The notes beneath the pieces were generated by a model. The model ran no database searches and was not told the origin of the DNA. It saw nothing but the letters and a program-made list of their open reading frames with translations. Of a stretch of DNA of 64,000 nucleotides, positions 1 through 8,684 are shown in pieces. How positions within the stretch are numbered: the first letter of the stretch is position 1; the number at the start of each line of letters is the position of its first letter. A program made the position numbers and the translations under genes. The DNA is taken from positions 62,001 through 126,000 of the forward strand of contig JAXMAV010000005.1 of NCBI GenBank assembly GCA_046350255.1. Reading direction: 5' to 3'. Source of the stretch: CALDUY01 sp046350255. GTDB taxonomy: Bacteria; Planctomycetota; Planctomycetia; Gemmatales; Gemmataceae.

Positions 1-492
1 GACATCCTGAGGCTTGTAGCCTGACGGCACCAGGGTCATGGTCTTCTTCTCGTAGTCGATGGTCATCTTGAACCGGGCAAAGAAGGGGAAGCCAACGAGG
101 CCGTCGATGCGTTTGCCAAGGCGCTGACCGATCAGCTCGACGGTGGGGTGATCCATGACGATGCAGGCGACGTCCTCGACCTTCTGACCACCAACCTCGA
201 GGTTCTTGATGCGCGCCTCGCCAATGGTTCCCAGGCCAGGAAACATGGAGGTGGGCTTGCCAGCCAGGAGTTTGCCGTCGCGAGCCACCCGGCTGTTGAC
301 CAGCGAGGTGGGAGCGCCAGTGTCGAAGATGAGCAGGTACGGCCCCATGCCGTTAACCTTGACCTGAACTGCCATATGCCCGGAGCGAAGAAGCTCGAAC
401 GGGATGGTGGTCGGCTGGCGCGAGGAGGGCGTCTCGCCATGGACAGGGCCGAGCAACATCGCCAGCAGGAGGATAGATCCGGTGATGCGCAT
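1..492 (-). CDS. Secreted retropepsin-like aspartic protease, 3' end missing
   Basis: This gene reads off the left edge, so only about 164 N-terminal residues are visible. It starts at an ATG at 492, and a hydrophobic signal peptide follows (MRITGSILLLAMLLGP). The catalytic-type motif FDTGAPTSLV sits near residue 60, inside a stretch aligning with the next protein upstream (KVNG.GP..LI.DTGAP). This is the single-domain, retroviral-pepsin-like aspartic protease fold, expected to act outside the cytoplasm. It begins 3 bp after the stop of the upstream paralogue, so the two are almost certainly cotranscribed and came from a duplication. No PDZ domain is visible in the part present. Substrates are unknown. 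The family call is firm, the exact activity is not. Confidence 0.8.
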   Translation of the reverse strand, partial: MRITGSILLLAMLLGPVHGETPSSRQPTTIPFELLRSGHMAVQVKVNGMGPYLLIFDTGAPTSLVNSRVARDGKLLAGKPTSMFPGLGTIGEARIKNLEVGGQKVEDVACIVMDHPTVELIGQRLGKRIDGLVGFPFFARFKMTIDYEKKTMTLVPSGYKPQDV

Positions 493-495
493 GGT

Positions 496-1341
496 TCAGA
501 TTCCCTCGCCGGTGGTGAAGCTAATTTCCTGGGCGGCATCACCTCGCTGGACGGTCAAGGTGACTGGTTTGCCCGGAGCAACGGCGCGACTAAAGCGGAG
601 AACGTCAGCAATATTCGTCACGGTCCGGCCATTGAACTTCGTAAGGACGTCGCCGGTACGGAGGCCGGCGGTTCCTGCGGGGCCTTTCGCCAGAACAGCT
701 GTGACACGGGGGTGTTCGTCGCCGTCGGCAAGCGTCATGCCGTGGAAGCCGCGCAGGGCGATCTCAGGCATGGGACGCCGGCCGAGCAGTTTGCCGAGCG
801 AACCCATCAGGCTGCCGAAGGTTTCGAGCCCGCCCTGGCCGCCTCCCTTGGCACCGAGGCCGAGAATCTTGCTGGGTTTGTAGTCGAGTTCGGTCCAGAC
901 CATGCGGTCGCTGGTAAAGTCGATCTCCATGCGGAAGGTGGCCAGCGCCTGGTAACCGAGCAGACCGTGAATCTCGAGCCCGGCCAGACCCATGCCGTTC
1001 ATTCCCTCGAGCTGGAAGGGGGTTTCAATACGAGCCAGGGTGGGAGGCATGCGCAGGCCGCCCTCGATGTCGAGGCGGTCGAGCGTAGCCCAGCCCTGGG
1101 AGTTGGGTTCGACGCCAGCCTTCTTGGCGGCCTTGGTCGCGAGGATGAGTGCCGGAGCGCCGGTGTCGAGGATGAGGTTGAAAGGCCCCTTGCCGTTGAC
1201 CTTGGCGCGGACAACGATGTGCTTGGGGATGGTAAGCTTGTAGGGGATTCGATAGACCCGCTTGCCGGGCTTCGCCTCGTCCGCCGGGGCCAGTGCGAGC
1301 ACCAGCGGGAGAATCATCAGAGCGAGGCTCCAGAAGCGCAT
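496..1341 (-). CDS. Secreted retropepsin-like aspartic protease with C-terminal PDZ domain
   Basis: The 281-aa product has an N-terminal signal peptide (MRFWSLALMILPLVLALAP). An aspartyl protease domain follows with the motif LILDTGAPALIL at about residue 57 and a second conserved stretch GLLGYQALATFRMEIDF. A PDZ domain covers about residues 190-280 (VTAVLAKGPAGTAGLRTGDV..). I chose the ATG at 1341 because AGGAGC precedes it and the signal peptide begins there. The longer reading frame upstream runs through the neighbouring gene. The PDZ domain suggests binding of peptide C-termini or unfolded envelope proteins. It lies 118 bp downstream of the redoxin fusion gene and is followed after 3 bp by a PDZ-less paralogue. 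Confidence 0.85.
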   Translation of the reverse strand: MRFWSLALMILPLVLALAPADEAKPGKRVYRIPYKLTIPKHIVVRAKVNGKGPFNLILDTGAPALILATKAAKKAGVEPNSQGWATLDRLDIEGGLRMPPTLARIETPFQLEGMNGMGLAGLEIHGLLGYQALATFRMEIDFTSDRMVWTELDYKPSKILGLGAKGGGQGGLETFGSLMGSLGKLLGRRPMPEIALRGFHGMTLADGDEHPRVTAVLAKGPAGTAGLRTGDVLTKFNGRTVTNIADVLRFSRAVAPGKPVTLTVQRGDAAQEISFTTGEGI

Positions 1342-1459
1342 GCGATGCTCCTGATCGATGGGCCGGGCGACCACAGGCATCATAGCAGTTTGCAGATGAA
1401 TGGGCACGGCGCGAGGCGTTTCCGCGAAAACACCCCGCGCCGTGCGTTTCGTGTGCGGT

Positions 1460-3343
1460 CTACTTCTTGGCCCCGTCGGCTCGGAAGCGGAAGCGACCGG
1501 GTTTGTCATCAGTGGTGACGCCCAGGAAGACGAAGCACATCTCGTTGTCGGTCTGATCGCCGAAGCGAACCCAGGTGGGCGGGTTGAACGGGTTGTTGGG
1601 ATTGCTGGCGGAGTTGTCATAGGTGGCCTCGACCCGGAAGCGGGTGCCGGCCTTGAAGGCAATCGGTTGCTTGAGGAAGTAGCTCTCCTGCCAGTTGTAG
1701 TCCCAGTCGTCGATGTGGAGCAGAACGGTCGGCTGGCCACCGGGCGGAATCATGGTGATGCGGGCAGTTCGGCCGAGCATGTGCATGTGATGCATTACGG
1801 AGTGCAGTTCGCCATCCTCGAGCGCCTCGATGCCCCCGGTGACGGTGAATTTCTCGGTCCCCGGTGGGATGACAAGGAAGCGGCCCGGGATGACCGCCGA
1901 TCGGTACGGTTTGATGCCGGGCTTTTTGCCGAAGTAGAGTCCGATGGAGGTGCGGTCCTTTTCGACCTTACCGTTGCGGTGATAGTGCAGCTGGACGACG
2001 AGGTCGGATCCCTTGGGGAGTGGATAGCCGTAGCCCTGAGGGAGGAAGCGGGCGCGCTGGCCGGGGGCCCAGCCGCCCACGCCGCCGAACTTGCCCGAGG
2101 CGGGAGTGAAGCCGACACCCATGCCGACGGGGTAGCCCGGTCCGCGGTCAATCTCGTCGCTGCTCTTCTTCCGTGCCTGCTCCTTCTTCTCCAGGTCGCG
2201 TGCCTGGCCGGTGGTGTCGAAGAAGTTCAGGGTGTGATGAAGGATGCGGTTGTTGCCCGGGCGCACCTCGACAGCGATGACGTGTTTATCCTCGGTCAGG
2301 CCAGTGGGCAGCACCACACAGCGAAAGACATCCTTGCCGGAGGGGCCAAGGGTCATTTCCTCGGGCATGGTCAGGATGAGGTCGGGCTTTCCCAGCTGCC
2401 AGCCATCGGTGAAAGTGCGACCGGCAGGCGCATCGGCCGGGTTGCCCTCGGGGGTGCCACCATCAACCCAGGCGGCGAGGGTGGCGATCTCCTGATCGGT
2501 CAGGCGGCGTTCGTTGTGAAACGGCCCGCCGGCGATGGCCTTCCAGGGCGGCATCTTGCGGCTTTTCGTGTAGTCCTTGATGTCGTGGGCCCAATTGACG
2601 GCCTGCTTGTAGGTCATTAGCGAGAAGGGGCCGACCTCGCCGGGACGATGGCACTGCTGACACTGGTTCTGGAGTATGGGAAGCACGTCGCGATGGTAGG
2701 TCACCTTGCCGGTGGCTTTGATCTCGCGCTCGCGAACGATGTGGCAGCCGATGGCCACGGTGGCGGGGTTGCGCACGTCCTTGCCAGCCAGTACGTCCTC
2801 GATGGCCTGCTTGAGGTTGTGCTCGGTGATGCGCGGGTTGAGCTTGAGCCGAGCGGAATAGGCGTTGTCGATACGGCCGCGGTAGCGCAGCACATGGCCT
2901 GCATCGAGGACGAACACCTCGGGTACGATCTTGGCCTTGAACAGGTCGGCGACGCGGAAGCGGTCATCCTTCAGGATCGGAAACGGCAGACGGTAGTCCT
3001 GCGCCTGGCGAGCCAGCTCGGCGGGGGTGAGATCTTCACTGGAGTTGATGGCCACGAAGGCGACGTCTTTGGCGGAGTAGCTGCGAGCCAGCTCGGCCAG
3101 GGTGGTGCAGTAACTGTTCGAGACGGGACACTCGAAAGAGAGGAACGCGACGACGACCGCTTTTTTTCCCTTGAGACTGGCGAGAGTCCAGGGCTTGCCA
3201 GCGGCGTCGTCCAGCGTGAACGACTCGATCTTCTTGTTGAGCTTCTCGACATCGGGTGTAGGTTCGCCCCGGCCGGTGGCAGTGAAGGAAAGGCCCACAG
3301 CGATCCATCCGAGGAGAAGGACGTAGCAACAACGCTGACGCAT
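1460..3343 (-). CDS. Redoxin - cytochrome c - copper monooxygenase-like fusion protein
   Basis: The 627-aa exported protein has a signal peptide at 1-25. A thioredoxin-fold AhpC/TSA-like domain spans about 38-195, with Cys72 and Cys79 in FECPVSNSYC. One c-type haem site, CQQCH, lies at 228-232. The C-terminal half resembles the copper type II ascorbate-dependent monooxygenase fold, with His-rich strands LHHTLNFF, LHYHRNGK and MHHMHMLGRT as likely copper ligands. This domain order recurs in planctomycete and acidobacterial genomes. The substrate is not known, and a periplasmic oxidoreductase is the fair description. I placed the start at the ATG at 3343, after GAGG, because the signal peptide begins there. 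The gene lies 140 bp downstream of the helicase gene. Confidence 0.8.
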   Translation of the reverse strand: MRQRCCYVLLLGWIAVGLSFTATGRGEPTPDVEKLNKKIESFTLDDAAGKPWTLASLKGKKAVVVAFLSFECPVSNSYCTTLAELARSYSAKDVAFVAINSSEDLTPAELARQAQDYRLPFPILKDDRFRVADLFKAKIVPEVFVLDAGHVLRYRGRIDNAYSARLKLNPRITEHNLKQAIEDVLAGKDVRNPATVAIGCHIVREREIKATGKVTYHRDVLPILQNQCQQCHRPGEVGPFSLMTYKQAVNWAHDIKDYTKSRKMPPWKAIAGGPFHNERRLTDQEIATLAAWVDGGTPEGNPADAPAGRTFTDGWQLGKPDLILTMPEEMTLGPSGKDVFRCVVLPTGLTEDKHVIAVEVRPGNNRILHHTLNFFDTTGQARDLEKKEQARKKSSDEIDRGPGYPVGMGVGFTPASGKFGGVGGWAPGQRARFLPQGYGYPLPKGSDLVVQLHYHRNGKVEKDRTSIGLYFGKKPGIKPYRSAVIPGRFLVIPPGTEKFTVTGGIEALEDGELHSVMHHMHMLGRTARITMIPPGGQPTVLLHIDDWDYNWQESYFLKQPIAFKAGTRFRVEATYDNSASNPNNPFNPPTWVRFGDQTDNEMCFVFLGVTTDDKPGRFRFRADGAKK

Positions 3344-3483
3344 AGAAACCTCGATATCGGGCGAGAGGGGCGCAATTAACGGAGATGCCTGGATGAGGCA
3401 TTCTACCAACGGGAAGGGCCGAAGGTTTCGCCGGGAGGTATATCGGCGCGTTCCTCACCCACGGGGTTGGCAAGCTGTGCGGG

Positions 3484-5397
3484 TCATTCCTCCCACACCG
3501 TGTGGTAAGCCTGGATAGCTTCGAAATACTCGCAGAGACGCTGATAGAAGGGATGATGGGCCAGGGTGGCGCTATCACCCAGGACAATTAACTTGCGGCG
3601 GGCTCGAGTGAGGGCGACGTTGGTGCGGCGGACGTCGGCGAGAAAGCCGATCTCGCCTTCGAGGTTGCTTCGCACCAGGGAGAGGACTACGGCTTCTTTT
3701 TCGCGTCCCTGAAAGCCATCGACGCTGTCGATCTCCAGGTCGTTCACGCTGGCCAGGAGCCGGCGCAGGAGACGAACCTGGGCAGCGTAGGGGGCGATGA
3801 CGGCGATGTCGGCCGGGGAGACGCCTGCGTCGAGCAGGGCGCGCACCTTGCGAGTGGCCAGGTCGGCTTCCTGGGGGTTGCGTCGGCTTTCGCCATCGGG
3901 TTCGAGTTCTTCGTCGTAGCCTGCGCCGGCGCTGTCGATGAAGGTGACCGGCGTCTCTGTCAGCGGGCTGGCCGTCACGCCGGGAAGGTCGCACAGGCGA
4001 TGCTGGCTTACCGAATCATGGGCCAGAAGGGAACCCTCGTAAAACTCCTGCGAGGAAAAGGTCATGATCTGCTCGTGCATGCGGTATTGCACGTCGAGCC
4101 GGCGCGTGAGTGCGGGGCCGAGCAGAGAATGAAGACGTTCATGCAAGCTGATGGCGAAACCGCGACGGGCGGCCTCGGCAGACACGACGGTGGGGGGCAA
4201 CTGGCAGGGGTCCCCCGCAAGGAGGAGACGGCCACCCCAGGCCAGGGGGATCCAGCAGCCGGGCTCGGTGGACTGGCAGGCCTCGTCGATCACCACCAGG
4301 TCGAAGTGCGCGTTGCCGAGCAACTCGTCGTCCAGGCCGGTCGTGGTGGCGCAGACGATGGGTGTGCGGCCAATAATGCTGGCGATGGCCTGGCTTTCGA
4401 GCCTGCGAGCGTCGGCGAGAAGACCGCGGGCTTCCTGGCGCATCTGCTGTTTAGCGCCGGCCTCGGGGCGGGCTCGCGTCCACTTGCCGGCCTGGCGAAA
4501 CAGAGTGAATGCCTCCTTGATCATCTTGCGGGCCAGGCGCGTGTCGTCGGCGTCTTCGAGAAGCAGGTCCAGGGTGTGCTCGCGCAGGTGGGGCAGGACG
4601 CGGGCGGGATGGCCGAGACGAACGGCGGTTTCACCGTGGGCCAGGAGCTTGTCGAGGACGTTGTCGACGCCCATGTTACTGGGCGCGCAGACCAGCACGC
4701 GCTGACCGCGCCGCACCACCTGGCGGATGATCTCGACGACTGTGGTCGTTTTGCCAGTACCGGGCGGGCCGTGCAGCAGAGCCACGTCACGGGCGGTCAG
4801 GGCAAAGGCCACCGCCTCGCGCTGAGAGTCATTGAGATTTTCATCGAGGATGTCGAACGGCTGGGACGCGGCGAACTCGGCAGACCGTTCACCCAGAAGC
4901 ACACTGCGCAGCTCGGCGAGGCGGTTCCGGCGAGCGCCGGCGGCCCGGTCGAGCGCCTGGCGCTGCCGGATGCGGGCTGCCTCGTCCGGAGCGATGTCGA
5001 GACGCCAGAGGGCCCCGGGGCCTTCATCGTCGGGTGGTTCGTTGAAGGCAACCTGCACCTGATTGGTGCCGCGATCGCTGACGACGCCTCGATACCCCTC
5101 GGCCCGACGTGTGCCCTGAAGCGATAAGACTACCGGAGTGCCGGAACCCAGGCGCGTCCATGGCAGGCGGGCCTGGAGGTCGCGTTTGGACAGGGTGAGC
5201 AGGTAGCGACCGCCGAGCCCGGGGTAGCCATCGCGAAACACGAGATCGACCAGGCTGTAGCCAGAGGCCTCCGCCTGGGCGGTGGGCAGGCGTTGCACAC
5301 GTTCGACCACCTGCCGCGCCTCCGCCTCGGCTTCCAGCTCGAGGAGCTCGGCAAGTCGGGCGAAGTGAGCGGCAGGGTCGAGTGGATTGGCGGTCAT
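3484..5397 (-). CDS. Superfamily 1 DNA/RNA helicase, IGHMBP2/UPF1-like
   Basis: The 637-aa protein carries the full set of SF1B helicase motifs. Walker A is GPPGTGKT at 210-217, motif II is VVIDEACQSTEP, motif III is LLAGDPCQLPP, and the C-terminal RecA lobe has VDGFQGREKEAVVLSLVRSN and VALTRARRKLIVLGD. The N-terminal 150 residues match the beta-barrel and stalk region of SMUBP2-type helicases, which unwind DNA or RNA 5' to 3' in the families studied. The cellular role in bacteria is not settled, but RNA processing or repair is plausible. The ATG at 5397 overlaps the stop of the NIPSNAP gene by four bases, implying translational coupling. Confidence 0.9.
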   Translation of the reverse strand: MTANPLDPAAHFARLAELLELEAEAEARQVVERVQRLPTAQAEASGYSLVDLVFRDGYPGLGGRYLLTLSKRDLQARLPWTRLGSGTPVVLSLQGTRRAEGYRGVVSDRGTNQVQVAFNEPPDDEGPGALWRLDIAPDEAARIRQRQALDRAAGARRNRLAELRSVLLGERSAEFAASQPFDILDENLNDSQREAVAFALTARDVALLHGPPGTGKTTTVVEIIRQVVRRGQRVLVCAPSNMGVDNVLDKLLAHGETAVRLGHPARVLPHLREHTLDLLLEDADDTRLARKMIKEAFTLFRQAGKWTRARPEAGAKQQMRQEARGLLADARRLESQAIASIIGRTPIVCATTTGLDDELLGNAHFDLVVIDEACQSTEPGCWIPLAWGGRLLLAGDPCQLPPTVVSAEAARRGFAISLHERLHSLLGPALTRRLDVQYRMHEQIMTFSSQEFYEGSLLAHDSVSQHRLCDLPGVTASPLTETPVTFIDSAGAGYDEELEPDGESRRNPQEADLATRKVRALLDAGVSPADIAVIAPYAAQVRLLRRLLASVNDLEIDSVDGFQGREKEAVVLSLVRSNLEGEIGFLADVRRTNVALTRARRKLIVLGDSATLAHHPFYQRLCEYFEAIQAYHTVWEE

Positions 5398-5816
5398 TGT
5401 AGAGGGGAATAATCTGTCGGATTCATGTAGACCGACTCGATCTTCTCGACGAGCTTGCCATCCTTCTCGGATTCGTTGCGCGCCTTGATCCAGTCGGGAT
5501 CTTCACGGAACCCTTTCCAGCTCTTGTCGGCGGCTTCCTTGCTCGGGTAGGCGAGGACGTAGATCATCTTGACCTCGGCATCCGCGGGGTCGGTCGGGCT
5601 CCAGAAGCCGACGAGTGTCATGCCGTGCTTCTTGAACAGCTTGCAGGTGTGATCGCGGAAGCGAGCGTGAAGGGCCTTCATCTTCCCGGGTGCGGCGTAA
5701 TACACGCGCATCTCGAAGACGCGAGTATCCATCTTCTTCTCCTTGTCGGCCAGCGTACGGGAGGCGAGGCCGGTGAGCAGGGGCAGGGTCAGCAAGGCGA
5801 GCAGGAACCAACGCAT
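5394..5816 (-). CDS. Exported NIPSNAP-family protein
   Basis: The 140-aa product opens with a signal peptide (MRWFLLALLTLPLLTGLASRTLA). A ferredoxin-like dimeric alpha/beta barrel domain of the NIPSNAP family follows, recognisable by VFEMRVYYAAPGKM near residue 33, LFKKHGMTLVGFWSP and MIYVLAYPSKEAADKSW. Family members have no agreed enzymatic role, and many planctomycetes encode exported versions. The gene follows the PQQ propeller gene after 12 bp and overlaps the helicase start by four bases. This pairing looks like operon convenience rather than shared function. Confidence 0.88.
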   Translation of the reverse strand: MRWFLLALLTLPLLTGLASRTLADKEKKMDTRVFEMRVYYAAPGKMKALHARFRDHTCKLFKKHGMTLVGFWSPTDPADAEVKMIYVLAYPSKEAADKSWKGFREDPDWIKARNESEKDGKLVEKIESVYMNPTDYSPLQ

Positions 5817-5828
5817 GGGATTCTCCAG

Positions 5829-7073
5829 TTACTTCTTTTTGCCGATGGCGATGAGGTGGGTTTCTCCGCGGAAGTACAGCCGGCCGTTGGCTACAGCCGG
5901 GGTGGCGAGGATGGTGTCGTCCAGGCGGTTGCGCGAGACAACCTTGAGCCCGGCGGGAGTGGGGGAAAAGGTGAAGACTTCGCCTTTTTCCGAGGTCACC
6001 AGGACGGCTCCATTGATCAGAAGAGGCGAGGCCGACACATTGGCGGCCAGGCGACTCTTCCACACCTCCTTGCCAGAGACGGCCTCGAGACAGAAGGCCT
6101 GTCCCTCGTCGAGCACACCATAGAGATGGCCCTGGTAAGCGACCAGGGAGGGGACGTACGGTGTGGCGCGGGCGCGATCGCGCGACCAGGTCAGGTTGGT
6201 CCGGGTGACGTCGCCCTTGCCGCCGAGCTTGACGGCAATCATGTTGCGGTCACCGCTGCCGTCGCCAGCGCAACAGAAAATATGCCCGTCGGAAACGATG
6301 CACGACGCCACGGTGCGGAGCGGCATGCGCGAGAAGGACCAGGCGTAGGTCCAGAGTTCCTTTCCGTTGGCGGGGTTGTAGGCAGTGACCCCCGCGGTGC
6401 TGGTCACGAGCAATTGTTTGCCGTTGGGTTCTTCCAGGATAAACGGGGTGGAGTAACAGGCACGGAAGGCCCTGCGCTCGACCTCCCAGAGTGGCTTACC
6501 GGTGCGGGCGTCGAACGCCAGGAGATTGGCCGCGCCGTCCTGATCGTTGTTGACGAAGACTCGCCCGTCAACCACCACGGGTGAGAAGCCGGGGCCATGC
6601 TGGCTGGTGAAAGGGCCAAGGTCGTGCTTCCAGACGAGCTTACCTTCCAGGGTGTAGGCGTGGAGTAGTACGCGTTTGCCATCCCAGAACACGGCGAAAA
6701 CATGCTCTCCATCCGAGCAGGGGGTGGAGGAGGCGAGGCTACCCTTGGGATTCTGGATCTTGCCGACTGAGCCAGGAACCAGGGCGGTCCATTGCTCCTT
6801 ACCAGTCTCGGCATCGTGGCAGACGAGAAGACGGTCGGATTTTGTCGCTGCCTGGTAAAGCAGGCGGTTCTTCACGACGATGGGCGAGGAATGGCCGACG
6901 CCAGGCAGCTTGATCCGGAACAGGACGTGGTCGTCGGTCCAAGGGAGGGGGACGTCGCGATCGTCACTGACGCCGGTACCGTTGGGACCGCGGAACCGGG
7001 TCCAGTCGGCAGCCGGGGCTGTGCTGGCAAGCAGAAGCACGAGCAGTGGAGGAAGAATGCGCGATACCTGCAT
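5829..7073 (-). CDS. Exported PQQ-like beta-propeller repeat protein
   Basis: The 414-aa protein has a signal peptide (MQVSRILPPLLVLLLASTAPA), then repeated beta-propeller blades of the PQQ/quinoprotein type. Examples are VCHDAETGKEQW, AFDARTGKPLWEV, AYNPANGKELWTY and LEAVSGKEVWKS. The start WTRFRGPNGTGVS is the usual opening of planctomycete outer-membrane-system propeller proteins. The family is often annotated as BamB-like or as PQQ dehydrogenase, but no PQQ-binding residues or catalytic calcium site are clear, so I infer a binding or scaffold role. The start is the ATG at 7073, preceded by GGAG. Twelve bases separate its stop from the NIPSNAP gene. Confidence 0.87.
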   Translation of the reverse strand: MQVSRILPPLLVLLLASTAPAADWTRFRGPNGTGVSDDRDVPLPWTDDHVLFRIKLPGVGHSSPIVVKNRLLYQAATKSDRLLVCHDAETGKEQWTALVPGSVGKIQNPKGSLASSTPCSDGEHVFAVFWDGKRVLLHAYTLEGKLVWKHDLGPFTSQHGPGFSPVVVDGRVFVNNDQDGAANLLAFDARTGKPLWEVERRAFRACYSTPFILEEPNGKQLLVTSTAGVTAYNPANGKELWTYAWSFSRMPLRTVASCIVSDGHIFCCAGDGSGDRNMIAVKLGGKGDVTRTNLTWSRDRARATPYVPSLVAYQGHLYGVLDEGQAFCLEAVSGKEVWKSRLAANVSASPLLINGAVLVTSEKGEVFTFSPTPAGLKVVSRNRLDDTILATPAVANGRLYFRGETHLIAIGKKK

Positions 7074-7117
7074 GTTGTCACTCCGGGGAAGGCGGTCACG
7101 ATGCCGACCGGGAGACA

Positions 7118-7300
7118 CTATAACGAACCGGGGCGCGATTGTGTATCACCTGAGTGCGAGGATCGCGTGCGCTGGCGGCGGCAGGCGTCGCTGCAATGGC
7201 GGATCTCGTCCCAGCAACGGGCCCAGCGCTTACGCCAGGCGAACGGTCGGCTACAGGTGGCACAAATGCGGGTCGGCAGGTGCGGTTTGCGTGAGGGCAT
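7118..7300 (-). CDS. DUF2256 small cysteine-motif protein
   Basis: This 60-aa protein matches the DUF2256 pattern: K-P-H-L-P-T-R-I-C..C near the N-terminus, then FAWRKRWARCWDE and CSDACRRQR. The four cysteines (CATC, then C..W and CSDAC) suggest a small zinc-binding fold. I placed the start at the ATG at 7300. The open frame continues upstream to 7429, but that part overlaps the HAD gene in another frame and has no family similarity. In other bacteria DUF2256 genes often lie next to cryptochrome/photolyase-type genes. None is visible here, and the function remains unknown. The gene begins 8 bp after the HAD gene stop. Confidence 0.8.
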   Translation of the reverse strand: MPSRKPHLPTRICATCSRPFAWRKRWARCWDEIRHCSDACRRQRTRSSHSGDTQSRPGSL

Positions 7301-7308
7301 GGGGGCGA

Positions 7309-7986
7309 TCAGACCTCCCAGGCGGCGAGATCGCAGAGGAGAAGATCGGGATTGCAGGCAGCGAGCTCCTCGCGGGAATGCCAGCCGGTACAGACGGCGA
7401 CGGCGTGAGCACCGATGGCGCGGGCGCAAGTAATGTCGTGAGGAGTGTCGCCAATCACCCAGAGGGAGGAGGGTTCGATGCCCTGGTGATGCTGCTGCAA
7501 GGCAGCGAGGGCCTCGCGGGCCACGTCATCGCGGTGGAGGTGGTCGTCGCCATAACCGCCGAAGGCAAAGTGATCGGCGAGGCCGAAATGGCCCAACTTG
7601 ATGCGTGCGCCGACGCGGACGTTGCCAGTAAGCAGTCCGAGCGTCGTATCGGAGCGACCCTGGAGACGGGCAATGAGATCGACCACCCCGGGCAGGACGC
7701 CACCGGGCCGGTGACGCAGGGCGGCGGGCAGATGTCGGAGGTAGCCCTGGAGTAGCCGGTTTCGGTTCTCGGGGGTGGTGGGCAGGCCGGCGTGGTGCAG
7801 GACGTCGGTGGTGATAGCGCGATCGGTCCGACCGCTGAGGCGGACCTGATCGATGGGAGCCTGAAAGCCGAACTCCTCGGCAAAGCCTGCTTCAAGGGCG
7901 GCCTTGCCAGCGCCGCCAGAGGAGAGCAGGGTGCCGTCGATGTCGAAGAGAAAAACGTGCAAGGAACGACCCTCGAAGTCAGTCAA
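7309..7986 (-). CDS. HAD-superfamily phosphatase, phosphoglycolate phosphatase-like
   Basis: The 225-aa protein shows all four HAD motifs: DIDGTLL with the nucleophile Asp near residue 15, a Thr in LLTGN for motif II, a Lys near IKLGHFG, and VIGDTPHDI for motif IV. The helical cap lies between motifs I and II (cap type C1), as in Gph/phosphoglycolate and beta-phosphoglucomutase-like enzymes. The substrate cannot be read from sequence. It is preceded by the PfpI gene (12-bp gap) and followed by the DUF2256 gene (8-bp gap), so it sits inside the long minus-strand operon. Confidence 0.87.
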   Translation of the reverse strand: MTDFEGRSLHVFLFDIDGTLLSSGGAGKAALEAGFAEEFGFQAPIDQVRLSGRTDRAITTDVLHHAGLPTTPENRNRLLQGYLRHLPAALRHRPGGVLPGVVDLIARLQGRSDTTLGLLTGNVRVGARIKLGHFGLADHFAFGGYGDDHLHRDDVAREALAALQQHHQGIEPSSLWVIGDTPHDITCARAIGAHAVAVCTGWHSREELAACNPDLLLCDLAAWEV

Positions 7987-7998
7987 CGACCAGGCTCA

Positions 7999-8580
7999 TC
8001 AGAGTTCGATGCGCGTTCCCAGCACCTTCAGGAAGGCGGCCAGCCAGGCGGGGTGGGCAGGCCAGGCAGGCGCGGTGACGAGGTTGTTATCGGTGTGGGC
8101 CGCATCGACGGCAATGGACACGAAAGTTCCACCTGCCAGAGTGACCTCAGGGCCCACGGCGGGGTACGCAGTCAGCGAGCGTCCCTCGACGACACGGGCG
8201 GCGGTCAGGATCTGGATGCCGTGGCAGATGGCAGCGATCGGCTTTTTCGCCTGAGCGAAATCGCGCACCAGGGCAATGACGCGGTCGTCGAGGCGGAGAT
8301 ATTCCGGAGCGCGGCCGCCAGGCAGAACCAGTGCATCGAAGGCGGCCGCCTTCACGTCGGTGAATGACGCGTTGAGGGCGAAGCCGTGGCCAGGTTTCTC
8401 GGTGTAAGTCTGGTCGCCCTCGAAGTCATGGATGGCGGTCCGCACGCGCTCGCCTGCCTTCTTGCCGGGGCAGACGGCGTGGACGGTGTGCCCGACCATC
8501 AGCAGTGCCTGGAAAGGGACCATGACCTCGTAATCCTCGACGAAGTCGCCCACCAGCATCAAAATCTTCCTGGCAGCCAT
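7999..8580 (-). CDS. DJ-1/PfpI family protein
   Basis: The 193-aa protein has the class I glutamine-amidotransferase-like fold of the DJ-1/PfpI family. The nucleophile elbow is AAICHGIQIL, with the Cys near residue 116 and the adjacent His. The early acidic motif is LMLVGDFVEDYEV, and LVLPGGRAPEYLR lies ahead of the elbow. Relatives act as intracellular peptidases, chaperones or deglycases, and sequence does not discriminate between these. It is the first gene of the minus-strand run, diverging from the Lhr gene across 104 bp. Confidence 0.87.
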   Translation of the reverse strand: MAARKILMLVGDFVEDYEVMVPFQALLMVGHTVHAVCPGKKAGERVRTAIHDFEGDQTYTEKPGHGFALNASFTDVKAAAFDALVLPGGRAPEYLRLDDRVIALVRDFAQAKKPIAAICHGIQILTAARVVEGRSLTAYPAVGPEVTLAGGTFVSIAVDAAHTDNNLVTAPAWPAHPAWLAAFLKVLGTRIEL

Positions 8581-8672
8581 CCTACCCTCTCCCCTGGTCC
8601 TCAGGAATGTTCTCTATCGATCATGATAGTAACCGGAAGCACTCCGTGATGGTGTGTACGCATGTTCTCTGG

Positions 8673-8678
8673 TAGAAT
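8673..8678 (+). promoter_or_regulatory. Candidate -10 element of the Lhr gene
   Basis: TAGAAT lies only six bases before the ATG at 8685. If it is a sigma-70 -10 box, transcription would begin on or beside the start codon and the mRNA would be leaderless. No Shine-Dalgarno sequence precedes the ATG. The -35 region is poor, so this is tentative. Confidence 0.35.
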
Positions 8679-8684
8679 GCCGAC

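Noticed and set aside
148..1518. Long plus-strand open frame (456 codons) opposite the retropepsin genes
   Set aside because: It mirrors minus-strand genes that have signal peptides and DTGAP motifs, has no family features, and reflects high GC content.
4000..5127. Plus-strand open frame of 375 codons inside the helicase gene
   Set aside because: It lies entirely opposite an unambiguous helicase and lacks any domain.
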